Origin: Niastella caeni
Lineage (GTDB): Bacteria; Bacteroidota; Bacteroidia; Chitinophagales; Chitinophagaceae
Length of the DNA: 64,000 nt
Direction of reading: 5' to 3'
Assembly: GCF_004834005.1 (NCBI RefSeq)
Contig: NZ_STFF01000003.1
Location: 744,001-808,000, forward strand
Numbering within the stretch: the first letter of the stretch is position 1; each line of letters opens with the position of its first letter. The notes under the pieces were generated by a model. That model worked only from the letters and a program-made list of their open reading frames with translations, made no database searches and was not told the DNA's origin. Shown piece after piece: positions 1 through 8,476 of the stretch. The translations under genes were made by a program, and so were the position numbers.

Positions 1-13
1 CGGTAAATAACAT

Positions 14-53
14 AACCCGCCGGAATTTTACAAACTTCCGGCGGGTTTATTTT
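14..53. terminator. Intrinsic terminator, possibly bidirectional
   Basis: A 12-bp perfect stem (AACCCGCCGGAA at 14-25 pairing with 36-47) encloses a 10-nt loop and is followed by TTTATTTT. It probably ends a gene lying left of the window; the A-rich left flank would let it work in the other direction too. Confidence 0.8.
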
Positions 54-447
54 AATGTTGTATGAGCGTTTGCAAAAACCTGTTTAATTTATCCATCAAC
101 CAGGCTGATTTCCACTTCTTTACAATTGCTAAACAGTAACCTCACCGAAAATTGGCAAAACTATTGCTATGTTATGCCTGGATACGGGATCGTACCTATC
201 TGAGAACACATACATGCCATTACGGTCCCCTGCAATATCTACAACCAACCTGATTAGTTCCTAAGAAATACAGGCGCTATTAATTTTTTAATAGCATGCA
301 CTGTTAACTTCCGTTTTCACCCTACTTTAATAATTTTGTACCGGGCTATGTTGCACGGATAACTTATTTCAAAAAAAGGAAAACCTGGCTGCACGTTAAA
401 CTTGTGCGACCAACATGTATCCAATGTAAAATTATTAACAGCAATTT
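54..447. other. Intergenic region upstream of the receiver gene
   Basis: No convincing reading frame is present. The only feature I can support is a candidate promoter near 331-338. Confidence 0.5.
331..338 (+). promoter_or_regulatory. Candidate -7 element of the receiver gene
   Basis: TAATTTTG matches the Bacteroidota -7 consensus TAnnTTTG. It lies about 110 nt before the ATG of the receiver gene. No clear TTG -33 element sits at the usual distance, so support is modest. Confidence 0.4.
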
Positions 448-870
448 ATGCATCGTGAACCAACGACCATATTATATATAGATGACGACCAGGATGATCT
501 GTTGATCTTTGAAGAATCGGTGAGCACTTTATATCCTGCGGTTACTTTATATAAAGCACAAAGCAGTGAAGCGGGGATGAATATTTTAAATAAACTGGAA
601 TCGGAAAGAAAACCATTTCCTTCGCTGATCATGATAGACATGAATATGCCTAAAATGAATGGCCGGGAAACCCTGCAGCACATACGAAATAATAAAAAAT
701 GGCAGCATATTCCGGTTGCCATATTTACAACTTCCGCGAACAAAGAGGATATTGAGTTTTGCAGGAATTACGGCTCAGCCTGTATTACCAAACCCATGAA
801 CTTTACTGACTTCAGCCATGCGTTGCAAAAATTATTTAATCATTGTAATATTCACTTCAGCGAGAAGTAA
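448..870 (+). CDS. Single-domain response regulator (CheY-like receiver)
   Basis: This 140-residue protein consists of one receiver domain and no output domain. The acidic pocket is D12-D14, the phosphoacceptor is D64 (in IMIDMNMPKMNG), the switch threonine is T94/T95 and the conserved lysine is K115 in a KP pair. It would be phosphorylated by a histidine kinase and act through protein contacts in the cytoplasm. No kinase gene is adjacent; the nearest is the multi-PAS kinase at 10.9-13.6 kb, and a link between them is only a guess. The 140-residue length and the two-residue spacing around the aspartate are typical of the short receivers that Bacteroidota carry in large numbers, often in phosphorelays. 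The 3' end runs straight into a weakly repetitive spacer. Confidence 0.92.
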   Translation: MHREPTTILYIDDDQDDLLIFEESVSTLYPAVTLYKAQSSEAGMNILNKLESERKPFPSLIMIDMNMPKMNGRETLQHIRNNKKWQHIPVAIFTTSANKEDIEFCRNYGSACITKPMNFTDFSHALQKLFNHCNIHFSEK

Positions 871-1397
871 ATGGCGAGCAGCAAGTGGGGAGCAAGCTTT
901 TGGTTCTTAGTTCACCGGCGCCCCATGTCCTGTTGTTGGCCGGATCGCGCATTCCAGCTAGTAAATAATTGTTCATTCCCTGCAATAAATTCTTCTTTGG
1001 TTTTGCATTCCCACAAACCGAGATCAACTTCATAAGCCGGTCATCTTTTACCACGTTGCACCTCTTGCAATCTGGGATGCACGCGCGCATGGTATTAATA
1101 TAATTGTATAGTAATATTTAATTAGCGATAACAAGCTAAACAAAACTTGCACTATTTAAACAAAATCAAAGACAAATTAATCTTTTTCAACCCAAAGTGT
1201 GCACTTTACAGGCCGATAAATTAAACCCTTTGTAAGCTTTTTACAGAAAAGGAAATAGATTTGGGAAGAAATTTTGGGATTTTGCGATTTCGGGATTTTG
1301 CGATTGTGAATGTTCGGGATTTCGAATAATAGCCTGAAGGTCATTCTGAGTGGAAATCTCAAAATCTCTAAATCACTAAATCAGCAATTGCCATCCA
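871..1397. other. Non-coding spacer with short degenerate repeats
   Basis: No gene is convincing in these 527 bases. At 871-900 there is a weak gcgagca/gcaagtg pattern directly after the stop codon. At 1275-1324 the word GGGATTTTGCGATT occurs twice with degenerate copies, and at 1353-1389 words like AAATCTC/AAATCAC repeat every 7-8 bp up to the start of the DeoR gene. These belong to the periodic intergenic repeats found across the window. Confidence 0.5.
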
Positions 1398-2162
1398 ATG
1401 ACCATCACCGACAGACACCAACTCATTATCCAGAAATTACAGGAACAGGGCCGGGTAGATATCCAGGAACTCAGCGAAGCATTGCAGGTTTCCGGCGTTA
1501 CCATTCGAAAAGACCTGAAACTGCTGGAAGAAAAGAACCTGTTGTTCCGCACCAAGGGCGGCGGTTCTATCAATAACCCGTATGCCGTGGAGCACACGAT
1601 CAATGAGAAGGAGTTCATCAATGCCGGTCAAAAGAAGAAGATTGCGAAAGCGGCGCTTACCCTGCTTAGTCAGCATGATTCCATCATTATTGGTTCCGGC
1701 ACTACTGTATTTGAACTGGCGCAGGCGTTGTATCCTTCCAAACATATTACGGTTATAACACCGGCGCTGCGGGTAGCGTTGGAATTATGCAACCGGCCCA
1801 ATATTGATATTCTGCAAATAGGCGGATTGATCCATCATAGTTCCGCATCGGCAGCCGGCGCTTTTGGCGAACGATTGCTCGAAGATATTTCCTGCGGCTT
1901 ATTGTTCCTGGGTGTTGATGGTATTGAACCCGAATTTGGATTAAGCATCACGAACCTCGCCGAAGCGAGCCTCGATAAAAAAATGGTCCAGGTAGCGCAA
2001 CAGGTAGTGGTGATGGCCGACAGCACCAAGTTTGGCCGCCGCGGCATTGGCCGCATTTGCGGATTGGAACAGGTGGATTATATCATCACCGATGCCGGGG
2101 CGCCCGCTGAAAGTATAAAACAGTTGGAAGAAAAGGGCGTGAAGACAATTATAGTTGAATAA
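1398..2162 (+). CDS. DeoR/GlpR-family transcriptional regulator
   Basis: The 254-residue protein has the two-domain DeoR layout. Residues 6-58 form a winged helix-turn-helix (RHQLIIQKLQEQGRV, then SGVTIRKDLKLLEE) and residues 75-235 a DeoRC sugar-phosphate sensor domain with the IGSGTT phosphate-binding loop near residue 96 and an FLGVDGI segment. Family members repress sugar or nucleoside catabolic genes and are released by a phosphorylated sugar. No catabolic gene is adjacent, so its target cannot be read from context; the polysaccharide loci in the same window are candidates only by inference. The start is supported by the usual family N-terminus, only five residues before the first helix. 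It converges with the membrane protein gene on the other strand. Confidence 0.9.
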   Translation: MTITDRHQLIIQKLQEQGRVDIQELSEALQVSGVTIRKDLKLLEEKNLLFRTKGGGSINNPYAVEHTINEKEFINAGQKKKIAKAALTLLSQHDSIIIGSGTTVFELAQALYPSKHITVITPALRVALELCNRPNIDILQIGGLIHHSSASAAGAFGERLLEDISCGLLFLGVDGIEPEFGLSITNLAEASLDKKMVQVAQQVVVMADSTKFGRRGIGRICGLEQVDYIITDAGAPAESIKQLEEKGVKTIIVE

Positions 2163-2163
2163 C

Positions 2164-2276
2164 GAATATCGAACCGAAGAATATCGAATGTCGAAGTGAA
2201 AACCAATTAACTTTACAATGAAAGTATTCCTGTATTCTACTTCGACGTTCTACATTGAACATTCCATATTCGACAT
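2164..2276. repeat. Inverted pair of heptad arrays between convergent genes
   Basis: Left arm 2164-2198 reads as heptads cgaatat, cgaaccg, aagaata, tcgaatg, tcgaagt. Right arm about 2234-2275 reads as tctactt, cgacgtt, ctacatt, gaacatt, ccatatt, cgacatt. The arms are partly complementary (GAATGTCGAAG against CTTCGACGTTC), so transcripts from either side could fold into a hairpin. The whole gap between two converging stop codons is filled by this element, which may act as a shared terminator. Confidence 0.6.
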
Positions 2277-2675
2277 TTATCCAGCCTGACCCTCACTCGT
2301 GGCGCCGGTTGATTTATCTATAGTTGGCTGAGCAGGCACAGGTTGAGGCGCTGGCTCCGCTTCCACCCAATCAGATGGTAAATAACCTTTATATTTCTGT
2401 AATACCGGGTCCATTTTCTTTTTCACCCATTTGGAGATGATCTCAAACACCAAAAAGCCGATGATAATGGAGATCATCCACTCCATGGCGCTGAAAGTTT
2501 GCTTATCAACTACTGTTTTTTTTGCTGCCAATCCCCATAGGTTCCTGATACTACGGGTAGTGAAGAAATGAGAAACAAGGCGGGTAGAAGCCATCCCGAT
2601 GGCAAACCCTATAAAGTTACCGGTAAAGTTGCTGTACATGTATTGCAGGAACTTCTGGCTGGTATTGCTTTTCAT
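2277..2675 (-). CDS. Small membrane protein of unknown function
   Basis: The 132-residue protein has two predicted transmembrane helices, about residues 17-36 (TGNFIGFAIGMASTRLV) and 65-83 (EWMISIIIGFLVFEIISKW). A short basic stretch (KWVKKKMD) follows the second helix and suggests that side is cytoplasmic. The C-terminus from residue 104 is rich in proline, alanine and glutamate and is probably disordered. I recognise no family or catalytic motif. It is a single gene between a convergent DeoR gene and a divergent helicase gene, so context gives no role. The ATG at 2675 is followed by a polar N-terminus without a signal peptide. Confidence 0.7.
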   Translation of the reverse strand: MKSNTSQKFLQYMYSNFTGNFIGFAIGMASTRLVSHFFTTRSIRNLWGLAAKKTVVDKQTFSAMEWMISIIIGFLVFEIISKWVKKKMDPVLQKYKGYLPSDWVEAEPAPQPVPAQPTIDKSTGATSEGQAG

Positions 2676-2861
2676 AGTGTATAGTTTGGTACGCCACTAA
2701 AATAGCATCTTCCCGGCGAATTAGCCAGTTTGTGTAAAACGTTTAGGTTTATTGCATTTGGTTCATAGTTCTTTTAATTAGGGCAACCCTTAGCCCTATG
2801 TACAGCTTTCTTCCTGATAAATAAGGATTTAAAAATACTTACCCATGCTAAAGAGCAGGCA

Positions 2862-2896
2862 AACCATAAACTATAAACCAGAAACCATAAACTATT
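2862..2896. repeat. Heptad array upstream of helicase gene
   Basis: Five consecutive 7-bp units in constant phase: aaccata, aactata, aaccaga, aaccata, aactatt. The array ends one base before the candidate -7 element of the helicase gene. The same word family recurs at 16.6-16.8 kb and 24.8 kb. Confidence 0.8.
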
Positions 2897-2904
2897 TATT
2901 TTTG
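2897..2904 (+). promoter_or_regulatory. Candidate -7 element, very short leader
   Basis: TATTTTTG fits TAnnTTTG and lies only 5 nt before the helicase ATG, so transcription would start at or within a few bases of the start codon. This would give a nearly leaderless mRNA. The antiporter gene at 9180 shows the same arrangement. Confidence 0.4.
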
Positions 2905-2908
2905 CCAA

Positions 2909-4813
2909 ATGGACTATTTCAAAAGGCTGCTGGATTTGTTGAGGACCGAACGTGAAGAAGACCGGCAATTATATCTGAAACTTAAGCAAACTACCTCTGT
3001 ATCACAACGCAGGGCCAACGGGCTTACCTGGTATCCTATTGCCATTCGCGACCAGGAAATGAGCCGGGGCGATTACCTTACCGTTGAAGTGGAACGCACT
3101 ACCCACCACGATGTTATTCATCAGCTTCGCTTCGGCATGCCTGCCGTATTGTTTTCGAACCACGATGCTGAAACCAATAAAGTTGAAGGGACCATCAATT
3201 TTGTAAATGGAAACAGGTTGAAGATCACCCTGCGCACCGATGAACTGCCCGACTGGGCCAGCGATGGCAAGCTGGGCATCGACCTGTTGTTTGATGAGAA
3301 CAGTTACGATGAAATGCAGAATGCCTGCAAACTGGCTTCTACCCTTTCTGAAAAACCAGCCGAAGGAAGGCTGATCCAAATACTTACCGGCGCTAAAACG
3401 CCCGATTTCGATACCAGCGCTCACGTCGCAGCTATAACATCACTCAACGCTTCGCAACAGGCTGCCGTCAATAAAATACTCCAGGCCAATGACCTGGCCA
3501 TTGTGCATGGTCCGCCGGGAACCGGTAAAACCACTACGCTGGTGCAGGCCATAAAGGCCATGATCAAAAGAGATAACCAGCAGATACTGGTGGTGGCGCC
3601 CAGCAATACCGCCGTTGACCTGCTCAGTGAAAAATTAAGTGATGAGGGCCTGAATGTATTGCGGGTAGGCAACCCGGCGCGGGTTTCTGAACGTTTGTTA
3701 TCGCTTACGCTCGATTATAAAATGGCAGACCACAGCCATACCAAAGAAATAAAGCGCCTGAAAAAACAGGCATCGGCGTACCTCGATATGGCGCATAAGT
3801 ACAAACGCCATTTCGGTAAGGCGGAACGCGACCAACGCAAAGCTTTGTTTGCAGAAGCGCGTAACATCATGAAAGAGGTTGACAATTCTGAACAATATAT
3901 CATCAATGACCTGGTAGCGAAAGCCCAGGTGATCACTGCTACCCTTGTGGGGGCCAATCACTATACCGTTCGCAACCTGAAGTTCAATACGGTGGTGATA
4001 GATGAAGCCGGACAGGCATTGGAACCAGCCTGCTGGATCCCCATTTTGAAAGCACAAAAAGTAGTGCTGGCCGGCGACCATTGCCAGTTGCCGCCTACCG
4101 TAAAAAGCGCCGAAGCCGCCAAAAACGGACTCGCCACTACCTTGCTGGAAAAATGCGTAACGCTGCACCCCGAAGCGGTAGTATTGCTGGAAGAACAGTA
4201 CCGGATGCACGAAATGATCATGGGCTATTCTTCTTCCACATTCTATGACGACCGGCTAAAAGCGCATGCTTCGGTTGCCAGCCATGTTTTGTTCTCGAAT
4301 GATAATCCCCTGGTATTTGTTGATACGGCCGGCTGTGGTTTTGATGAAAAAACGGAACAAACCAGCACCTATAACCCGGAAGAAGCGGCGTTCCTTTTCA
4401 AACACCTCACGCAACTGGTATCGGCGCTCGATAGTCATTACAAACCCGATAATTTTCCCAGCATCGCGATCATTTCGCCTTATAAGCAACAGATAGATAC
4501 GTTGAAAGAACAATTTATGAGCAGCCCTGCCCTACAGGTGTATGAGCATAAAATTGCCATCAATACCATCGACAGCTTCCAGGGACAGGAACGTGATATT
4601 GTATACATCAGCATGACGCGGAGTAACCCCGATAGCCGCATTGGCTTCCTGAGCGATATCCGTCGCATGAACGTAGCCATGACCCGCGCCCGCAAAAAGC
4701 TGGTTATTATTGGCGATAGCGCTACCCTGTCGCAATTTCCTTTTTATTCCAATTTCATTTCGTGGGCGCAGGAACGTGATGCGTACCAAAGCGCATGGGA
4801 ACTGGTGGGGTAA
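2909..4813 (+). CDS. Superfamily 1 DNA/RNA helicase (Upf1/IGHMBP2-like)
   Basis: The 634-residue protein carries the AAA_11/AAA_12 layout of Upf1-like helicases. Residues 1-170 are an N-terminal domain with a beta-barrel-like segment. LNASQQAAV (179-187) is the Q-motif region, GPPGTGKTTT (201-210) is Walker A, DEAG (365-368) is Walker B, and GDHCQLPP (389-396) is motif III. Later, SFQGQERD and NVAMTRARKKL are motifs V and VI. All catalytic positions are intact. The family unwinds nucleic acid 5'-3' at the expense of ATP; whether this member acts on RNA or DNA cannot be told. It is a single-gene unit preceded by a heptad array and followed 7 bp after the stop codon by another. Confidence 0.93.
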   Translation: MDYFKRLLDLLRTEREEDRQLYLKLKQTTSVSQRRANGLTWYPIAIRDQEMSRGDYLTVEVERTTHHDVIHQLRFGMPAVLFSNHDAETNKVEGTINFVNGNRLKITLRTDELPDWASDGKLGIDLLFDENSYDEMQNACKLASTLSEKPAEGRLIQILTGAKTPDFDTSAHVAAITSLNASQQAAVNKILQANDLAIVHGPPGTGKTTTLVQAIKAMIKRDNQQILVVAPSNTAVDLLSEKLSDEGLNVLRVGNPARVSERLLSLTLDYKMADHSHTKEIKRLKKQASAYLDMAHKYKRHFGKAERDQRKALFAEARNIMKEVDNSEQYIINDLVAKAQVITATLVGANHYTVRNLKFNTVVIDEAGQALEPACWIPILKAQKVVLAGDHCQLPPTVKSAEAAKNGLATTLLEKCVTLHPEAVVLLEEQYRMHEMIMGYSSSTFYDDRLKAHASVASHVLFSNDNPLVFVDTAGCGFDEKTEQTSTYNPEEAAFLFKHLTQLVSALDSHYKPDNFPSIAIISPYKQQIDTLKEQFMSSPALQVYEHKIAINTIDSFQGQERDIVYISMTRSNPDSRIGFLSDIRRMNVAMTRARKKLVIIGDSATLSQFPFYSNFISWAQERDAYQSAWELVG

Positions 4814-4820
4814 GGAATAC

Positions 4821-4897
4821 AGCCGCAAGCTGCAAGCTGCAAGCTACAAGCTGCAAGCTGCAAGCTGCAAGCTGCAAGCTGCAAGCTGCAAGCCGAA
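4821..4897. repeat. Eleven-copy heptad array (agctgca)
   Basis: Eleven consecutive 7-bp units, nearly all AGCTGCA, with variants agccgca first, agctaca fourth and agccgaa last. It begins 7 bp after the helicase stop codon and ends 34 bp before the convergent VOC gene. Each unit contains AGCT, so the array can fold on itself. Confidence 0.9.
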
Positions 4898-4931
4898 AGC
4901 CAAAAATACAGGATGACGTTTTACGCCTGTG

Positions 4932-5378
4932 TTAAGCGTTCGGCGTTTTCTGTTTCCATTCCGAATAACGGGTTTCTTCGGGCACATCGGTAGGGCTTTC
5001 AAAATTAAGCCGGTACCCATCGGGATCGGCCACTTCAAAGATCCAGAAGTTATTTCCAACAAAGGGTTCTGAAGCAAGAATTTTGCGTGCCGTCACTTCC
5101 CGGTAATAGCCCAGGGCGTCTGCACAAATAAAACAGATAGACACGCCTAAACCCAATATTCCCTCGGGTTTAAGACCTTCCCGGTATTCCTGTAACATAA
5201 TAGCCGCTTCACCCAGCTTCAGCAAGCACCATTCTATTTTTCCTTCAGGCATCCATTTTTCGACCATGGAAAAACCAAGACCATCAACATAAAACCGCAA
5301 CGACGCCTCCATATTGGTTGTCCAGAGAAAGGGAACGGCCTGTTTTATGTTTGTCTGGGTTATTGTTTCGGTTTGCAT
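4932..5378 (-). CDS. VOC (glyoxalase/bleomycin-resistance) family protein
   Basis: The 148-residue protein has two beta-alpha-beta-beta-beta modules. The first carries MEASLRFYVDGLGF (23-36) and the second ends in ADPDGYRLNFESP (117-129), where E127 occupies the usual metal-ligand position of the family. VOC proteins include glyoxalase I, ring-cleavage dioxygenases and drug-binding proteins; the substrate here cannot be assigned. The stop codon of this gene and the array at 4821-4897 are close, and the ABC exporter ends 10 bp upstream of its start on the same strand, so the two genes are probably cotranscribed. This would fit a detoxification role (inference). Confidence 0.85.
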   Translation of the reverse strand: MQTETITQTNIKQAVPFLWTTNMEASLRFYVDGLGFSMVEKWMPEGKIEWCLLKLGEAAIMLQEYREGLKPEGILGLGVSICFICADALGYYREVTARKILASEPFVGNNFWIFEVADPDGYRLNFESPTDVPEETRYSEWKQKTPNA

Positions 5379-5388
5379 GGCAATTGGT

Positions 5389-7236
5389 TTAATCTATTAA
5401 TGAAGTTGTATCTGCAGGAGCAGGTTCGTCGTTTTCAAGGTACCGCTTCGCCTGCATATTATATAATGAGGCATATTGTTTGTGTAATTGCATCAACTCT
5501 TTGTGCGAGCCGTACTCAATGATGCGCCCCTGTTCAAGCAAAATGATCTTATCGGCATTTTTCACCGTGCTGAACCGGTGCGTAATGAGGATAACTGTTT
5601 TCCCCTGCATGTTGCGCTCGAGCGTACTGAAGATCTTTTCTTCAGTTACAGCATCTATGGAGGCTGTAGGTTCATCTAAAATAGTAACGGCCGCATTTCG
5701 ATAGAACATGCGCGCTACTGCCAGCCGTTGGTGCTGGCCTTTCGACAGATCGATACCGCCTGCAAACTCTTTCCATATTAACTGATCGTAATCTTTTATA
5801 AAATCATCAGCGCCCGAATACAAGGCAGCCTGCTTAAGCCTTTCTTCTTTTTGCGTTGGTAATTCGCCATTTTCCTCAATTCTTCCCACCCCAATCGATT
5901 CGCGAATGGTTAAATTATATACGGGGAAATCCTGGAACAAAATGCCAAGCGCGCTTTGCCAGTCTTCCAGTTGAATATCTTTTAAATTGATGCCATTTAC
6001 ATAAATATTTCCTTCGGTAGGATCATAAATGCGGCAAAGCAATTTAATGAGTGTTGTTTTGCCGGAACCATTCACCCCAACGATAGCTACTTTTTCACCC
6101 GGCTTTATAGTAAAAGAAAGTTGCTGTAATACCAACGGGGTTTCACCTTCTTCAGCGGGATAACGAAATGACACATTATCAAATTCAATCAGCGGCGGTT
6201 CGGTAATATCGAACCGCGCCGCATTCTGTTTGGAAACAATTCGGGGCTGCATGTCGAACAAATCAAACCAGCGGGCTGCATACCGCGATGCTTCTTCGGC
6301 ATACGAAATACTTTCAATATAGCCATTGATGGTTTGATAGAACCGGGTGTACGTGGTAAATGCAAGCAGCAGTCCCCCAACCGCAATGCGATCCGCCAGC
6401 GCTTCCCGGGTCATGAGGGCAATGGCGGCAAACAGGAACAGCAGGTACCACAAACTCATGATACTGTATGAAATAGCCTTTTTGCGTTCGGCCACAATGA
6501 TCTTATTATTAAAGGCAACCTTCCGGTCCCTGATCTGTCCTTTCAACCAGTTTTGCAGTTTGAGTAAAATAACATCAACCGCCTTCTGCAATTCTTCAAA
6601 ATGCGAAATCCGGTTGTTGATGATGCGATGATCGTCAATGGAGAAATACCGGATGCGGAACACTTCCATGCTGTATTTCTTGTAAAAGAAATAAACAGGC
6701 GCCGCCGCCAGCACCGCAAATACCACCAGCCATTGATTCAATGACCACAAGATGGTAATAGAAGTTATAATGCCCGCGAAATTGTTGGCTGAATTAAAAA
6801 AGAAATCCTGCAGGTTCAACAAACTGCCAGTTCCCCACTCCTGTGCACTGCGTAACAGGTTTTGGTAAGAACTGCTTTCAATGGTGCCGATATCCAGTTT
6901 ACCCTGCCGCTCAATTTTATATAATTCCAATTGAACACTTTGCTGCATGCGGAAGATCATGCGATAATGCGATGCAATATTGCCAATAATAAGGGGTACC
7001 AGAAAAGATAAACCCAACACCACCGACGACCAAACCAACTGATTGGTTGTTCCTGTACCCTGTTTTATTCTAATGATCTCATCTACGATGGATGCAAAGC
7101 TGGTGAACTGAAGATATACGACGGCGCCCTGGAAAATATTAAACAACATCAGCAGGATCAATAACCTCCTGTTAGTTTGCCATGCAAAACCAATTGATTT
7201 GATGGCTATAGTAAACATATTCCTATTATTTTTCAT
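5389..7236 (-). CDS. ABC transporter, fused permease and ATPase
   Basis: The 615-residue half-transporter has six transmembrane segments in residues 20-310 and a nucleotide-binding domain from about 350. Walker A is GVNGSGKTT (387-395), Walker B ends in LDEPTASID with D521/E522, and the H-loop histidine is H553. The signature is LSKGQ (497-501) instead of LSGGQ, a variant known in this group and compatible with activity. It would work as a homodimeric exporter, or as a heterodimer if a partner exists elsewhere. The substrate is unknown. The gene is divergent from the SDR gene; the two operators between them lie about 125-175 bp from this start, so co-regulation by the neighbouring TetR protein is possible. 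Confidence 0.93.
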   Translation of the reverse strand: MKNNRNMFTIAIKSIGFAWQTNRRLLILLMLFNIFQGAVVYLQFTSFASIVDEIIRIKQGTGTTNQLVWSSVVLGLSFLVPLIIGNIASHYRMIFRMQQSVQLELYKIERQGKLDIGTIESSSYQNLLRSAQEWGTGSLLNLQDFFFNSANNFAGIITSITILWSLNQWLVVFAVLAAAPVYFFYKKYSMEVFRIRYFSIDDHRIINNRISHFEELQKAVDVILLKLQNWLKGQIRDRKVAFNNKIIVAERKKAISYSIMSLWYLLFLFAAIALMTREALADRIAVGGLLLAFTTYTRFYQTINGYIESISYAEEASRYAARWFDLFDMQPRIVSKQNAARFDITEPPLIEFDNVSFRYPAEEGETPLVLQQLSFTIKPGEKVAIVGVNGSGKTTLIKLLCRIYDPTEGNIYVNGINLKDIQLEDWQSALGILFQDFPVYNLTIRESIGVGRIEENGELPTQKEERLKQAALYSGADDFIKDYDQLIWKEFAGGIDLSKGQHQRLAVARMFYRNAAVTILDEPTASIDAVTEEKIFSTLERNMQGKTVILITHRFSTVKNADKIILLEQGRIIEYGSHKELMQLHKQYASLYNMQAKRYLENDEPAPADTTSLID

Positions 7237-7359
7237 GAAGTAGTATTAAGGTTAACAGGCAATCTCCCCCCATAGTTCAAATACTATATAATTATAATTT
7301 ACGAAAAAAAGTTTTAAGCACGGCCTTTCCTGCCAATTTGTTAATACGGTAAAATTTAT

Positions 7360-7409
7360 TTGGAACATTCGTTCCGATATAACTACATTTGTACCGGAAT
7401 GATCGTTCC
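7360..7409 (+). promoter_or_regulatory. SDR promoter flanked by two TetR operators
   Basis: A Bacteroidota promoter is well formed: TTG at 7360-7362, 21 bp, then TACATTTG at 7384-7391. Two 14-bp imperfect palindromes surround it: GGAACATTCGTTCC (7362-7375), overlapping the -33 element, and GGAATGATCGTTCC (7396-7409), over the expected transcription start. A third copy with the same arm length and spacing lies in front of the TetR gene at 8452-8465. Bound repressor would block the polymerase at both elements. Confidence 0.75.
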
Positions 7410-7454
7410 AATATCAAATTACGCTAACAATTACAAAAAAACAATCCATCTATC

Positions 7455-8204
7455 ATGAGTCGTTTAAAAAATAAAACCGCCCTTATAACCGGCGGAAACA
7501 GTGGAATTGGTTTTGCCACCGCAAAAGAATTTTTAGAACAAGGCGCTACCGTGATCATCACCGGTCGCAGCCAGGCAGCGCTTGACCAGGCTAAACAGGC
7601 ATTGAACGGGCAGGTACACACTATTCTCTCCAACACCAGCAATTTGAGCGATATTCGCACGCTGGCCAAACAGGTACAACAAATTACGCCGCGCCTCGAT
7701 GTGCTATTTGTTAATGCCGGGATTGGTAAATTTGCGCCAATTGAAGCGGTTACCGAAGAACATTTTGACGAACAATTCAACACCAATGTAAAGGGCGCTT
7801 ATTTCACCATCCAGGAATTGTTGCCCGTATTGAATGATGGCGCATCCATAATTCTCAATACTTCTATCAGCGCCCACACGGGTATGGCCACTGCCTCTGT
7901 TTATTCGGCTACCAAGGCGGCGCTGCTCACATTAGCGCGAACCCTGTCAACTGAGTTACTGCCCCGTAAGATCCGCGTGAATGCCATCAGTCCCGGCCCT
8001 ATTACAACACCGATATTCGGTAAAATGGGGATAACATCTGAACAGATCGATAGTTTTAAAACGTCTATCCAAAGCCAGGTACCGATGGGCCGCCTCGGAG
8101 ATCCTGCCGAAATTGCCCGCGTTGCCACCTTCTTCGCCTCCGACGAATCGAGTTTTGTTCTGGGAGCCGAGCTCATCGCCGACGGCGGGATGATCACTTT
8201 GTAA
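7455..8204 (+). CDS. SDR family NAD(P)-dependent oxidoreductase
   Basis: The 249-residue protein is a classical short-chain dehydrogenase. The cofactor loop is TGGNSGIG (12-19), the NAG motif is 87-89, and the catalytic set is N111, S137, Y150 and K154. The arginine in TGRS (37-39 region) after the second strand hints at NADPH preference. The C-terminus GAELIADGG is typical. The substrate is unknown; such enzymes beside a TetR repressor and under its operators often deal with reactive carbonyl or quinone compounds, but that is inference. It is transcribed from the operator-controlled promoter at 7360-7409 with a leader of about 55 nt and is followed 6 bp after the stop by a heptad array. Confidence 0.93.
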   Translation: MSRLKNKTALITGGNSGIGFATAKEFLEQGATVIITGRSQAALDQAKQALNGQVHTILSNTSNLSDIRTLAKQVQQITPRLDVLFVNAGIGKFAPIEAVTEEHFDEQFNTNVKGAYFTIQELLPVLNDGASIILNTSISAHTGMATASVYSATKAALLTLARTLSTELLPRKIRVNAISPGPITTPIFGKMGITSEQIDSFKTSIQSQVPMGRLGDPAEIARVATFFASDESSFVLGAELIADGGMITL

Positions 8205-8210
8205 TAAGTA

Positions 8211-8245
8211 AAAATGAGGAATGAAGAATGAGGAATGAGAAAGTA
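8211..8245. repeat. Heptad array after SDR stop codon
   Basis: Five units in constant phase: aaaatga, ggaatga, agaatga, ggaatga, gaaagta. The word ggaatga is the reverse complement of tcattcc, a unit of the large array at 48.0-48.6 kb. Confidence 0.75.
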
Positions 8246-8444
8246 AAGACAAATAATGATCATTAATACTCACTGAGAAATGAAAGGGCATCCCAGCTTT
8301 TTCATCTGAAAATATTTATTATTTTTTAGCCAGATGGAACTTACCATGACAAAATTTTCATTGCCCTGTGTGCCATAATGAAAATTTTGTCATGGACGTT
8401 TCATTTCTTATTCTTCCATTTTTACTTTTTAATTTCATTTGTGG

Positions 8445-8465
8445 TAATTTTGGAACAAAGATTCC
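8445..8465 (+). promoter_or_regulatory. TetR-gene promoter with overlapping operator
   Basis: TAATTTTG (8445-8452) fits the -7 consensus. It runs straight into GGAACAAAGATTCC (8452-8465), which has the same 5-4-5 layout as the two operators before the SDR gene. The start codon follows at 8477. This is the arrangement expected for autorepression. Confidence 0.7.
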
Positions 8466-8476
8466 AAATACACCCG

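Noticed and set aside
857..1090. Minus-strand frame of 77 codons with CxxxCxxC start
   Set aside because: It has no recognisable family, runs into the receiver gene in antisense and begins in a repeat-prone gap. A degraded gene cannot be excluded.
5389..7236. ABC transporter inactive because its signature is LSKGQ
   Set aside because: LSKGQ is a known working variant; Walker A, Walker B and H-loop are intact.
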